Of a stretch of DNA of 64,000 bases, positions 1 through 7,864 are shown piece by piece. This DNA is from an uncultured Bacteroides sp. Lineage in GTDB: Bacteria; Bacteroidota; Bacteroidia; Bacteroidales; Bacteroidaceae. The notes below the pieces were generated by a model, which was not told the origin of the DNA, ran no database searches, and saw nothing but the letters and a program-made list of their open reading frames with translations. The stretch spans positions 1-64,000 of the forward strand of contig CAUHML010000001.1 of the NCBI GenBank assembly GCA_959606905.1, read 5' to 3'. The number at the start of each line of letters is the position of its first letter. Position 1 is the stretch's first letter. Position numbers and translations under genes: made by a program.

Positions 1-986
1 GTTATCCCTAAGATTTTAAATTGCTCCGGACAATATTTAATCAGAAATGAGATAGGAACTCCCATCACTCCTTCATAATCTGACGGAATGGCATCCGTAA
101 AAGGTACTTCAATGGCATCATAATTATCGTAGCGGTCATAGGCAGCTTTGCCTTTCAGTTCCTTATGTTTGGAAAAGCGGAGGTTGTCTGCCATGCTCAT
201 CAGTGACAATGGCTCGTGACGACGACCATGTTCAATACTGGTAAACCAACATGAATTGCCCAATCTGGTATAATTGCCTACATATCCTAATCTTGCAGCT
301 TTAGCCCTGTCTTTCTCATCCACTTTAGCTCCTTCAGGAACACCAAAAACCATATCATTTCCATTTCCTGTAGCACCTAACCAAACTTTGTTATCTTTTA
401 TCAGTGGAAAGACCTCTTTATAAGTGATTGCATTCATATTACCTATTACAGCAAATTTCTTCCCGGCTTCCACAATCCAAGCCAAGAATTCACGAAACAG
501 GGAGAATGGCGGATTGGTGATGATAAAATCCGCTTCATTGCGAAGCTCGGTAACTTCTTTGCTTCGGAAATCTCCGTCACCTTCCATATACTTCCACTCA
601 AGGTCATCAATATTGATACGTCCGTCCCCACTTTTGTCTCGTTCCAAGATGAATATCTTACCTTTCACCTGTGCCTTGGACGGGTCGAACTGAGGTGCTT
701 CTTGTTCAAACAAAGAGGGGTGATAAGGCGTTTTGTATTTTTTGCTATCCGGCGCATAGCTCGTAGAAATCAGTTTTTTCAAGCCCAACTCATCGAATTT
801 GGCAGCAAAGTATCGGGTAAAGTTGCTCCATTCTGGATCATCACAAGGAAGAAGCACAATCTTTCCTCGAAACACATCGGGGTCATATTCAAGATAGGCG
901 TTCATTTCAATCTCTATGTCATGAAATTGCGTATAGAACTCATCATTCTTAGCCGCCTTAGCTTCCTTTAGATTAGTATTTGCCAT
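1..986 (-). CDS. Adenine-specific DNA methyltransferase, EcoRI family (3' end beyond left edge)
   Basis: The reading frame opens with ATG at 986 and runs off the left edge, giving about 328 residues without a stop. It reads as an N6-adenine methyltransferase of the EcoRI type: the N-terminal FYTQ and the CDDPEWSNF stretch (residues 48-56) resemble the SAM-binding region, and NPPF at 158-161 is the catalytic motif IV of adenine methylases. It would methylate a specific host DNA site, either as part of a type II restriction-modification pair or as an orphan. An XRE-type regulator remnant ends 12 bp upstream, as expected for a controller gene. No endonuclease is visible in the window; one could lie beyond the edge. 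Family assignment is good; target site and activity are unknown. Confidence 0.85.
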   Translation of the reverse strand, partial: MANTNLKEAKAAKNDEFYTQFHDIEIEMNAYLEYDPDVFRGKIVLLPCDDPEWSNFTRYFAAKFDELGLKKLISTSYAPDSKKYKTPYHPSLFEQEAPQFDPSKAQVKGKIFILERDKSGDGRINIDDLEWKYMEGDGDFRSKEVTELRNEADFIITNPPFSLFREFLAWIVEAGKKFAVIGNMNAITYKEVFPLIKDNKVWLGATGNGNDMVFGVPEGAKVDEKDRAKAARLGYVGNYTRLGNSCWFTSIEHGRRHEPLSLMSMADNLRFSKHKELKGKAAYDRYDNYDAIEVPFTDAIPSDYEGVMGVPISFLIKYCPEQFKILGI

Positions 987-998
987 ATGTCTGTTTTT

Positions 999-1190
999 TT
1001 ATTTCGTTAGGTACAAAAGTGTACGCACATCCACATTCAGTATTTCCGCTACCCTGTATAGTACGGGTATAGGCGGTTACACTCTGTTCGTAGCGTATAG
1101 ATTGACCATGTTAAAACCTTTACCAAGCCGTTTAGCCAATTCAGTTTGACTAATACCCGCCTCAATCAATGTTTCTTTTATCCGATTCAT
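999..1190 (-). pseudogene. XRE-family HTH regulator interrupted by one in-frame stop
   Basis: From ATG at 1190 the frame reads a helix-turn-helix start (ISQTELAKRLGKGFNMVN) and meets TAA at 1077-1079 after 37 residues. The same frame continues for 25 residues (PPIPVLYRVAEILNVDVRT and onward) to a natural stop at 999-1001. Together they match the usual 60-odd-residue Xre/C-protein fold, where NRxQPS is followed by the VLYxIAEILNVDVRTLL helix. A single C-to-T change (CAA to TAA) explains the break. The gene sits 12 bp upstream of the methyltransferase and probably once controlled it. It could be read through, or be a sequencing error; otherwise it is a pseudogene. Confidence 0.75.
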
Positions 1191-1559
1191 TGCGACATCT
1201 TCTTTAACTTGTCACAAAGGTATATAATTTTATTGGGTAAACCACTGTGCTCTTAAAAGAAAGTATTTCGTTAATGGCTTATCCAAAGCTATTTTGGAAA
1301 ATTCTATTTGTTTTTTCGCCAGCTGATTTTATAAAACTGCCACCGATAGTTCGTACTTTCGAAAAAAATCCCTATACTTGCAAATGAAAGAGTTATTTGA
1401 CAGCATAGCAACGCAAAACGCTGAAATTCGCACGGTTGCTAACTCGTTACCGCTACTTCTCAAATAGTTCGCTAAAAGTTTATTTCTCAATCGGTTAAGT
1501 CTAACTGACAAAAATCTAAAATAGATAATACAAACTCTTTGATTGCATCCATAAAATAA
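1191..1559. other. Gene-poor stretch
   Basis: AT-rich sequence with no convincing gene. A 27-codon plus-strand frame at 1384-1467 (MKELFDSIATQNAEIRTV...) begins four bases after a weak -7-like TATACTTG; it may be chance or a remnant. A longer minus-strand frame across 1329-1511 has no recognisable protein features. Confidence 0.3.
1215..1222 (-). promoter_or_regulatory. Candidate -7 box for the XRE remnant and methyltransferase
   Basis: The minus strand reads TACCTTTG here, a full match to TAnnTTTG, 25 bp before the XRE start codon. No clear TTTG -33 box lies at the usual spacing. Confidence 0.45.
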
Positions 1560-1796
1560 TTATGAGAATGCCCCAAAAAAACCTAGAATAATATTATGAT
1601 TGCCAATATAAAGAATATCTTGTATTCTTTTTTCATACGAACGACTGTCCCCAAAAGTTACTTTATAAAATGACAAATAAAAAGAATCTATGCTTTCCCA
1701 TTCATCTTCTATTGAAAATAGTTTATCATTTGTGCAAAAACCATTCTTAAGTTTATAATAAAAACCTTCATCGTTTATTATAAACGGGTCGACAGT
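1560..1796 (-). pseudogene. Decayed fragment of an unknown protein, no start codon
   Basis: This minus-strand frame is open for 78 codons after a double TAA at 1797-1802 and ends at 1560-1562. It contains no ATG. The translation looks protein-like rather than random: acidic and aromatic, with stretches such as LFSIEDEWESIDSFYLSFYK and ending LGFFGAFS. I do not recognise a family. Lack of a start and the flanking dyad repeats suggest the 3' end of a gene whose 5' part was lost. A non-ATG start cannot be ruled out. Confidence 0.35.
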
Positions 1797-1807
1797 TTAT
1801 TATAAAC
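1751..1807. repeat. Three 13-bp dyads in exact 22-bp register
   Basis: GTTTATTATAAAC occurs at 1773-1785 and again at 1795-1807; each copy is a perfect 6+1+6 palindrome. A third copy in the reverse form, GTTTATAATAAAA (one end mismatch), lies at 1751-1763. Start-to-start spacing is 22 bp both times, about two helical turns, so bound dimers would stack on one face. This suits a cooperative operator or an iteron-like replication protein site. A poorer half site (GTTTATCATTTG) lies at 1721. Confidence 0.7.
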
Positions 1808-1854
1808 TTTCATATAGCATTTAAGCACTTCCGGACCGAATTTATGCAACAAAA

Positions 1855-1887
1855 AAGGCTGCAAAACTCCTAAAAGTTTGCAGCCTT
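1855..1887 (-). terminator. Rho-independent terminator of the DUF4248 gene
   Basis: AAGGCTGCAAA at 1855 pairs with TTTGCAGCCTT at 1877-1887. On the minus strand the stem is followed by a TTTTTTG tract. It lies just downstream of the stop at 1914. Confidence 0.8.
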
Positions 1888-1913
1888 AAGCTCTTTGTCG
1901 GGTTATTTATACC

Positions 1914-2135
1914 CTAATCCTCATAAGGATCACCTAGGTGTTTTGTTATAATCTTATACTGTTTCATCGTCAGATAGCGATGATTGTAGGGCAGATACCC
2001 TGTCGGCATAAGTTCTTTGACCAACGGGTTACAACCTTTAATCCATCGGCTGAGACAACGTACCGCGTTCTTGCTGGTAGTACATCCGGGGAAGTACATC
2101 ACGGCAAGTTCGGCAAAAGCTAAGATTCTTCTCAT
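1914..2135 (-). CDS. DUF4248 family protein
   Basis: A 73-residue protein of unknown function matching the small Bacteroides DUF4248 pattern: an N-terminal ILAFAELAVMYFPGCT stretch, a central RCLSRWIKGCNPLVKEL helix, and a C-terminal YLTMKQYKIITKHLG segment that could form a small DNA-binding-like helical fold. It has no signal peptide, so it should be cytoplasmic. It has its own full promoter (2184-2215) and its own terminator (1855-1887), so it is a single-gene unit independent of PUL1. Members of this family are common in accessory regions of Bacteroides genomes; no function is established. Confidence 0.75.
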   Translation of the reverse strand: MRRILAFAELAVMYFPGCTTSKNAVRCLSRWIKGCNPLVKELMPTGYLPYNHRYLTMKQYKIITKHLGDPYED

Positions 2136-2183
2136 TTCACTTTTAAGTTTTAAATTGTAGTTTTATTGTTGTTATTATACCTA

Positions 2184-2215
2184 CAAATATACAACATAAA
2201 AAAGCGTTTGTCAAG
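2184..2215 (-). promoter_or_regulatory. Promoter of the DUF4248 gene
   Basis: The minus strand has TATATTTG (2184-2191), a perfect -7 box. A CTTG (one mismatch to TTTG) lies at 2212-2215 with a 20-bp spacer. This is the usual Bacteroides housekeeping layout. Confidence 0.65.
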
Positions 2216-2359
2216 TCATTCGGACTGTTGAAGATTAACGAAGCGTAAAATTAATAATATTCTATTGATAACCAATAAATTACACATTAATTATTTATTC
2301 ATATACAGCGTCAATAAAGTTCAATAATTCATAGTTGTTCTACAAATTCCAATGCCCTA

Positions 2360-5344
2360 CTACCTAACCCTTATATCAATCCGGCCGTAACAAGGCAATA
2401 CTTCCAAAGTTTTACAATAATTCCCCCATGCTATCTCAGGATAATCCCAACGATTATTAGCATATAATATCAATTGTTCATTGGCACACTTGTTTATACG
2501 GCAAGCCACTGAAGCATCCTGAGAAATAACTGATAATTGATGCTCACCTTCTGCCCCAGTAGAAAGTGAATAATAATAAATATTTTCTTTCATACCTTTT
2601 GCCATTTGAGTTAGTGGTTCCTTACAATTCGCACCGGCGTCAGCCCAATAGTAATAATTGTGCGTATCAACCTGCCAGGACTGAACAGGTTTCTCACCAT
2701 ATCTCTTTTGCTGCGATTCGTAAAGTGAGGCCTCACCCTCATTTCCTGCAAATGCTCCTACAGGATAATAATTCCAGTACCCTTTGCGCCTCCAATTTAA
2801 CTGATGTATACTATGAGATAAATAGAAAGATAATCCTGTTTCACGTAAGAATCCGTTAGGAACACCCTCTGTCCGATAGTTTATAGACAATTCACCAGCC
2901 GAGGTTACTTTTATATCAAAATCAACATTCACTTCCCGATAAGTCCCGGTAAGAGAAATACAGACCTCGTCCTTTTGTTGACTGTAATCAAAAGATTTCT
3001 TTTTCCAATCAATATCAGAAGTGGCAAAATGGTTAGCCGTTTTACGTACTTCAGCCCCTGTCAAGTGGTTCAAATTCACATACAAGTTCAAGAACGGACC
3101 TTTTTCAATAATTACTTCCCCTCCTACTGTTGCATTGACAATCAATCCGGTTTCTTTATCGAAAGGTATTTCAAAACCATTACCATGTACAATCACTTTG
3201 TCACCTTCATCTGTTACGGATAAATTCTGTCCGGCGAGCAAGGAAGGGTAAATTATCTTTTCCGTTCCCAATACAAAACGATACACATCAATCAACTCAT
3301 TAGCAGCGGTAAAAAACTCGACCTGCAAAGTTTCTCCATTCTCCCATTGCTCAGCGGGAATGACTATCATACCTTTCGTATGAGGTGCGACCGGTTGCAA
3401 TTCCAAAGATTTTGTCACACCTCTATAAGTGTAGGTAGCATGAATTTCATTCAAATTTGTATGGTCAAATCGGTTATGTATAGTCAACATCAATTTTTGC
3501 CCGGTAGTAAATGAAAGATTATCCTCCACAAGTAACCGAACAGGTGAATAAGCCTTTTTAGTTGACCAGAACTCCGGTTTTTGCCGACGCCATACATCAA
3601 CAATCCCCCATTCGCCATATCCCACACAATTTCCTTGATAATCCAGCGGCTTGGCAGTACGTGCGAATTCTTTCCAGAATGAAGTCCCGAATTTAGGTTC
3701 CGGTAAGGAGAAAGTCTCATCCACATATCCCCAAATAGCACCTCCCAGACCTCCCGGAGCATTAAACAATCCACTCCACATCATATCAAGAGATTTCCCC
3801 CAAAATTCACGGATATTGGGATCAGTTTGTAATGTGGCATATGTATAGCAAGCCGGATGCGCCCATTCGTCAAATAAAGCCGGAATACCATGTCCCTGAA
3901 AATTACGGGTAGCCATTCCCCACTGCCCTACATTTCCATATACATTCTGATAATGCATACTTAAGATATCAAATATTTCTGCCTTTTTTTCTACAGCCGA
4001 ACCCGGATAACTAAAAATAACAGGGCGAGTGGTATCAGTCGCCTTTATCCAATCCCAACATAACTGAAAATTACTTCCGTAAACACTTTCATTACCAATA
4101 CTCCAAAACAGGATTGACGGATGGGAACGAAGACTCTTTACCATCTCCCGGCATTGACCCAAATAACGTTCGGCAAACGCCGGATCATTTTGCGACCTGC
4201 CGGGCTTATAATTCTTCTGACGATATGTATCTACAAAACAAACAGCCGTTTCACTTTCCACATAAATCCCATAACGGTCACAAAACTCCAGAAAACGTTC
4301 AGTAGGAGGATAATGCGAGGTACGGACAAAGTTCATATTAGCCTGTTTGAACAGCACCGCATCCAGACTATCCAGCTCTAAAGTAGTGGTACGCCCCAAA
4401 GTTGGATGAATATCATGGCGGCAAGCACCGCGCAATTTCACCTGATGACCGTTGACCAGCATACGGTCTTTTATAATCTTGACTTCACGAAAACCAATAT
4501 TGCGACTAAACCGAGAGGTTTCTTGCCCATTCTGAAAAACAATTATTTCCAGTTCATACAAATTTGGATGTTCCGCATCCCATTTAAGCGGATTTTTAAC
4601 AGGTAACGAAAAAATATTTTGTCCGTCCGACAATGCAAAACGGGACTGCGACAATGGTACATATTTTCCGGACTTATCTTTCAAACGCAACTCCATTTCC
4701 GTGCTTTCCTGCCCGGAGAACTTACAAAAGAAACGTAAATCAGCATCTTGATATAAAGAATCAAGATGAGTCTCCACACCTATGTCATATAAATGGGATT
4801 CGGGTAATGCAAATAAGGTTACGTCACGAAGAATACCACCTATAGGATGATGAGCATATCCGGAAGCATACGAAATTTCGTCCAGCCGATCCACTACTGC
4901 CAGTTGTATCTCATTCTTCTTTCCGATACGTACAAAAGAAGTAATATCCGTCTCCCAACGGGTAAAGCCACCATGATGTTCACGAACAAATTTTCCATTA
5001 ACACTCAATCTGGCATGGCTATATACCCCATCAAACCGTAATATAAGCCGTTTGCCTGCATAATCAGCGGGTATCGTGAAATCTTTCTTATAAAAAAATG
5101 GTTTGTCATGTTCAATGGCAAAACCTTGCATAGCTGCCTCACCGGGGACTTGAATACTTGTCCAGCGACTTTCGGGAGAGTATTTGAAATCCCAAGTTCC
5201 ACTCAGCAGAAGCACCGGCCGGCAACTTCCCTCCAATCTGGTGGGCAATAAATAAGTCCGTTCGGTAAATGAAGAGGCAACAGAAGGTCTAATTGCTAAA
5301 AACAAAAATATACCTACCATTGCTAATGTCTTTTTCGTTTTCAT
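2360..5344 (-). CDS. GH2 family glycoside hydrolase (beta-galactosidase type)
   Basis: A 994-residue secreted enzyme. A signal peptide covers about residues 1-24. A GH2 sugar-binding jelly roll follows (about 40-180), then an Ig-like domain (180-290) and the TIM barrel (290-600). The acid/base glutamate is E419 in FWSIGNES and the nucleophile is E493 in PALFDEWAHP. The C-terminal 370 residues form extra beta-rich domains typical of large bacterial beta-galactosidases. It would act in the periplasm on terminal beta-linked galactose, or less likely beta-glucuronic acid or mannose. It is the last PUL1 gene, 18 bp after the GH35 gene. Family is certain; exact sugar is inferred from its neighbours. 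Confidence 0.9.
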   Translation of the reverse strand: MKTKKTLAMVGIFLFLAIRPSVASSFTERTYLLPTRLEGSCRPVLLLSGTWDFKYSPESRWTSIQVPGEAAMQGFAIEHDKPFFYKKDFTIPADYAGKRLILRFDGVYSHARLSVNGKFVREHHGGFTRWETDITSFVRIGKKNEIQLAVVDRLDEISYASGYAHHPIGGILRDVTLFALPESHLYDIGVETHLDSLYQDADLRFFCKFSGQESTEMELRLKDKSGKYVPLSQSRFALSDGQNIFSLPVKNPLKWDAEHPNLYELEIIVFQNGQETSRFSRNIGFREVKIIKDRMLVNGHQVKLRGACRHDIHPTLGRTTTLELDSLDAVLFKQANMNFVRTSHYPPTERFLEFCDRYGIYVESETAVCFVDTYRQKNYKPGRSQNDPAFAERYLGQCREMVKSLRSHPSILFWSIGNESVYGSNFQLCWDWIKATDTTRPVIFSYPGSAVEKKAEIFDILSMHYQNVYGNVGQWGMATRNFQGHGIPALFDEWAHPACYTYATLQTDPNIREFWGKSLDMMWSGLFNAPGGLGGAIWGYVDETFSLPEPKFGTSFWKEFARTAKPLDYQGNCVGYGEWGIVDVWRRQKPEFWSTKKAYSPVRLLVEDNLSFTTGQKLMLTIHNRFDHTNLNEIHATYTYRGVTKSLELQPVAPHTKGMIVIPAEQWENGETLQVEFFTAANELIDVYRFVLGTEKIIYPSLLAGQNLSVTDEGDKVIVHGNGFEIPFDKETGLIVNATVGGEVIIEKGPFLNLYVNLNHLTGAEVRKTANHFATSDIDWKKKSFDYSQQKDEVCISLTGTYREVNVDFDIKVTSAGELSINYRTEGVPNGFLRETGLSFYLSHSIHQLNWRRKGYWNYYPVGAFAGNEGEASLYESQQKRYGEKPVQSWQVDTHNYYYWADAGANCKEPLTQMAKGMKENIYYYSLSTGAEGEHQLSVISQDASVACRINKCANEQLILYANNRWDYPEIAWGNYCKTLEVLPCYGRIDIRVR

Positions 5345-5362
5345 GATATAACTAATTATTAT

Positions 5363-7696
5363 CTAAAGTTTAAAACCTTCTGATATATATATTTTATACT
5401 TTCTGATTTGCCCCGGAGCACCTTTCTCTGCACGGGGTAAATAACGGAAACCCGTAATTTTCTGTTTCTCACCCAAATCTATAACAATTTGGTGAGGATA
5501 AGAAATTTTATCGACAGTTTTCCAATAGGTAGACTCTTGTAAATCAAAAACTTTATCCGCTGTATAATTACCTTTTTCCGTCTCTTCGCTATCAGCATAT
5601 ATCACTTTCCATGATTCACGGCTGACAGGTTTGCCATCTGATCCTAAAATATCAAGTTCTGCTATTGCAGCAGAAGAAGTTCTGTCGAAGGAGGAAAGGG
5701 CTTCCAAACAGAAATAGCGGCCGGTTATAGGCGATTCGATTCTAATCTCTTGCCAACCATTACCGGGAACAAATTCTCCGGTTAGTACAGGTGTCTCAAT
5801 ACTTAAATCCAAAGTTTGTCCTTCTCTGCGGTGGATATCAATTTGTTCCTTACGAAGTACATCCAGAATTGGCATTTTCAATCCACGGACAACCCTTTGT
5901 AGAGGACCTTTTAAATCCAAAACAATAATCTCATTTTTACCTTTCTTCAGCCAACATCCCGGCATATATAAAGTTTGCTGAGGCCCAATCTCCCAAAAAC
6001 GCCCCATAGCATGTCCGTTTACCCATACCATACCTTTACCCCAAGTAGACATATCCAAGAAAGTATCTCCTATTTCATCCAGTTGGAAAGTAGCTTTGTA
6101 GCAAGCAGGTCCTTCTTGCTTTTCCATCCGGTTATATTTCAGTTTTCGAATAAAAGAATAGTCAACGGGGAAGTTATATACAACCCAGTTTTTCAGCTCT
6201 ACCTGTTTATCCTGCCGGATAAGTTCCACCTTTTCCGTAATCCCTTTATGATCATGAATGGACGTACCAAAATTTACACGTCCCATCGCCTCCACTAGAA
6301 TATCCAATTGTGTACCTGCCTCCAGCCTCGGCAAAGTTATCTTGTTTTCCCCACGCCGGTGGTCCAAACGGCCCAACAATTTTCCATTGGCAAAGACCTG
6401 TGCCCAATCATGAACTTCAGTTATTTTTAGAATTCCTCTATCAATGGCATCTTGTAAGGTTGTTCTGTAAAGGATACTCCCCCAACCCTGATCAAACTGT
6501 TCCATTGATCGAATATCAACAGTCTTTTGTGAATTTGGAAGATTAGCAAACAAAGGAGCAACCTGTGTGAAATGTATTTCAGGAATATCTATTACCGGAA
6601 AATTCCGGGGGATATCCGGCAGTGCCTCACCTGTATCTAAATAATTGGCAAGTAAATCTCTTAACAGATAATACTTGTCTGTAGCCCAACCTGCCTCGCT
6701 AATAGGAGCATCGTAATCATAAGAGCTGCACATGGCAGAATAAGCCGGATTATTGGCACCACCCCAATGTCCGAATGTCGTCCCGCCATGTGTCATATAA
6801 AGACTGAAAGAAATTTGCCGGTCAAGCATATCTTTAATGCCTTGCACCATCGTTTTTGCAGAACGTGTCTCATGTTTACGTCCCCAATGGTCGAACCAAC
6901 CACTCCAAAACTCACTACACATCAAAGGAGTATCAGGACGAACTTCTTTTAGTTTCTTAAATTGATTGTCAATGTTTGCACCAGTACCAAAATTAAGCGT
7001 CCAAAGTAAATCTTCCAACCCATTCTTCATAAATGTCGAACTCCAGTCACACTGGAATAATTCTACATCTGTAAATCCGGACTCTTTTACCAAATCACGG
7101 ATAGCAGATACATAAGGCTTATCCGTACCATAAGCTCCAAACTCATTTTCAACCTGTACCATAATAATGTTTCCACCACGACTAATCTGAAGATCTGCCA
7201 ACTGTTTACCGACTTGGTTCATAAATTTACCAACACGCTCCATGTAGTAAGTATCAAGCGTACGAAGTTTGATATCTTTCTTTTTCAAAAGCCACCAAGG
7301 CAAACCTCCCATTTCCCATTCTGCACAAACGTAAGGGCCGGGACGAACAATGATATACATTCCATGTTTTTGGGCCAGACGGCAAAACTTTGCTATATTT
7401 TTATTTCCCGAAAAATCAAATTGATCCGGCTCTTGCTCATGTATATTCCAAAAGATGTATAAACAAATGGTATTCATTCCCAAAGCCTTGCACATTTGTA
7501 TACGGTGTTCCCAATACGGTTCTGGTATACGTGGATAATGCATCTCTGCAGCTTTAATTACTATCGGCTTTCCATTTAATAAAAATGAACCTTTGCCTAT
7601 TGAAAATATATCCGACCGTTTCTGTGCCTTTACATCTAGTACAGAAATGGATAATAGTAAACATATACCTAAAAAATAACAGAGTCTCTTTATCAT
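5363..7696 (-). CDS. GH35 beta-galactosidase with C-terminal discoidin-like domain
   Basis: A 777-residue protein with a signal peptide ending near AQK (residue 24). The GH35 barrel spans about 30-370 and shows the family signatures RPGPYVCAEWEMGGLPWWL (118-136), the acid/base E185 in QVENEFGAYG and the nucleophile E262 in CSEFWSGWFDHWG. Beta-sandwich domains follow, and the last 130 residues resemble an F5/8 type C (CBM32-like) sugar-binding module. It should release terminal beta-galactose, probably beta-1,3-linked as in core 1 O-glycans. It is 18 bp from the GH2 gene, and a hairpin upstream (7724-7764) separates the pair from GH29. Family very sure; linkage inferred. Confidence 0.93.
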   Translation of the reverse strand: MIKRLCYFLGICLLLSISVLDVKAQKRSDIFSIGKGSFLLNGKPIVIKAAEMHYPRIPEPYWEHRIQMCKALGMNTICLYIFWNIHEQEPDQFDFSGNKNIAKFCRLAQKHGMYIIVRPGPYVCAEWEMGGLPWWLLKKKDIKLRTLDTYYMERVGKFMNQVGKQLADLQISRGGNIIMVQVENEFGAYGTDKPYVSAIRDLVKESGFTDVELFQCDWSSTFMKNGLEDLLWTLNFGTGANIDNQFKKLKEVRPDTPLMCSEFWSGWFDHWGRKHETRSAKTMVQGIKDMLDRQISFSLYMTHGGTTFGHWGGANNPAYSAMCSSYDYDAPISEAGWATDKYYLLRDLLANYLDTGEALPDIPRNFPVIDIPEIHFTQVAPLFANLPNSQKTVDIRSMEQFDQGWGSILYRTTLQDAIDRGILKITEVHDWAQVFANGKLLGRLDHRRGENKITLPRLEAGTQLDILVEAMGRVNFGTSIHDHKGITEKVELIRQDKQVELKNWVVYNFPVDYSFIRKLKYNRMEKQEGPACYKATFQLDEIGDTFLDMSTWGKGMVWVNGHAMGRFWEIGPQQTLYMPGCWLKKGKNEIIVLDLKGPLQRVVRGLKMPILDVLRKEQIDIHRREGQTLDLSIETPVLTGEFVPGNGWQEIRIESPITGRYFCLEALSSFDRTSSAAIAELDILGSDGKPVSRESWKVIYADSEETEKGNYTADKVFDLQESTYWKTVDKISYPHQIVIDLGEKQKITGFRYLPRAEKGAPGQIRKYKIYISEGFKL

Positions 7697-7723
7697 ATTT
7701 ATTCTAAATAGTTAGTTTATAAA

Positions 7724-7764
7724 AATGGCAGATATTATAGTGTCCCCTACAAATATCTGCCATT
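7724..7764 (-). terminator. Hairpin between GH29 and GH35
   Basis: AATGGCAGATATT (7724-7736) pairs perfectly with AATATCTGCCATT (7752-7764). On the minus strand TTTAT follows the stem. It could end part of the upstream PUL1 transcripts or protect an upstream 3' end while allowing some read-through to GH35-GH2. Confidence 0.6.
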
Positions 7765-7795
7765 ATGTTCTTATTTACTTTACAAAAGACATTTC

Positions 7796-7861
7796 CTAAT
7801 TAGCCGTTTGGTTCTCCTTTTCTTTCGGACGTTCTTGTTTGGCACGATCCCGGTACTTCAT
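7796..7861 (-). pseudogene. 21-codon frame, possible C-terminal remnant
   Basis: Reading in the same frame as the GH29 gene and just after its stop, ATG at 7861 gives MKYRDRAKQERPKEKENQTAN and a stop at 7796. It is strongly charged and resembles the tail of a larger protein, not a domain. It may be the last bit of a deleted PUL gene, or a chance small peptide. No family recognised. Confidence 0.25.
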
Positions 7862-7864
7862 TTC

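Noticed and set aside
1329..1511. 60-codon minus-strand frame
   Set aside because: No recognisable protein pattern, no promoter, and only chance length for this AT-rich gap.
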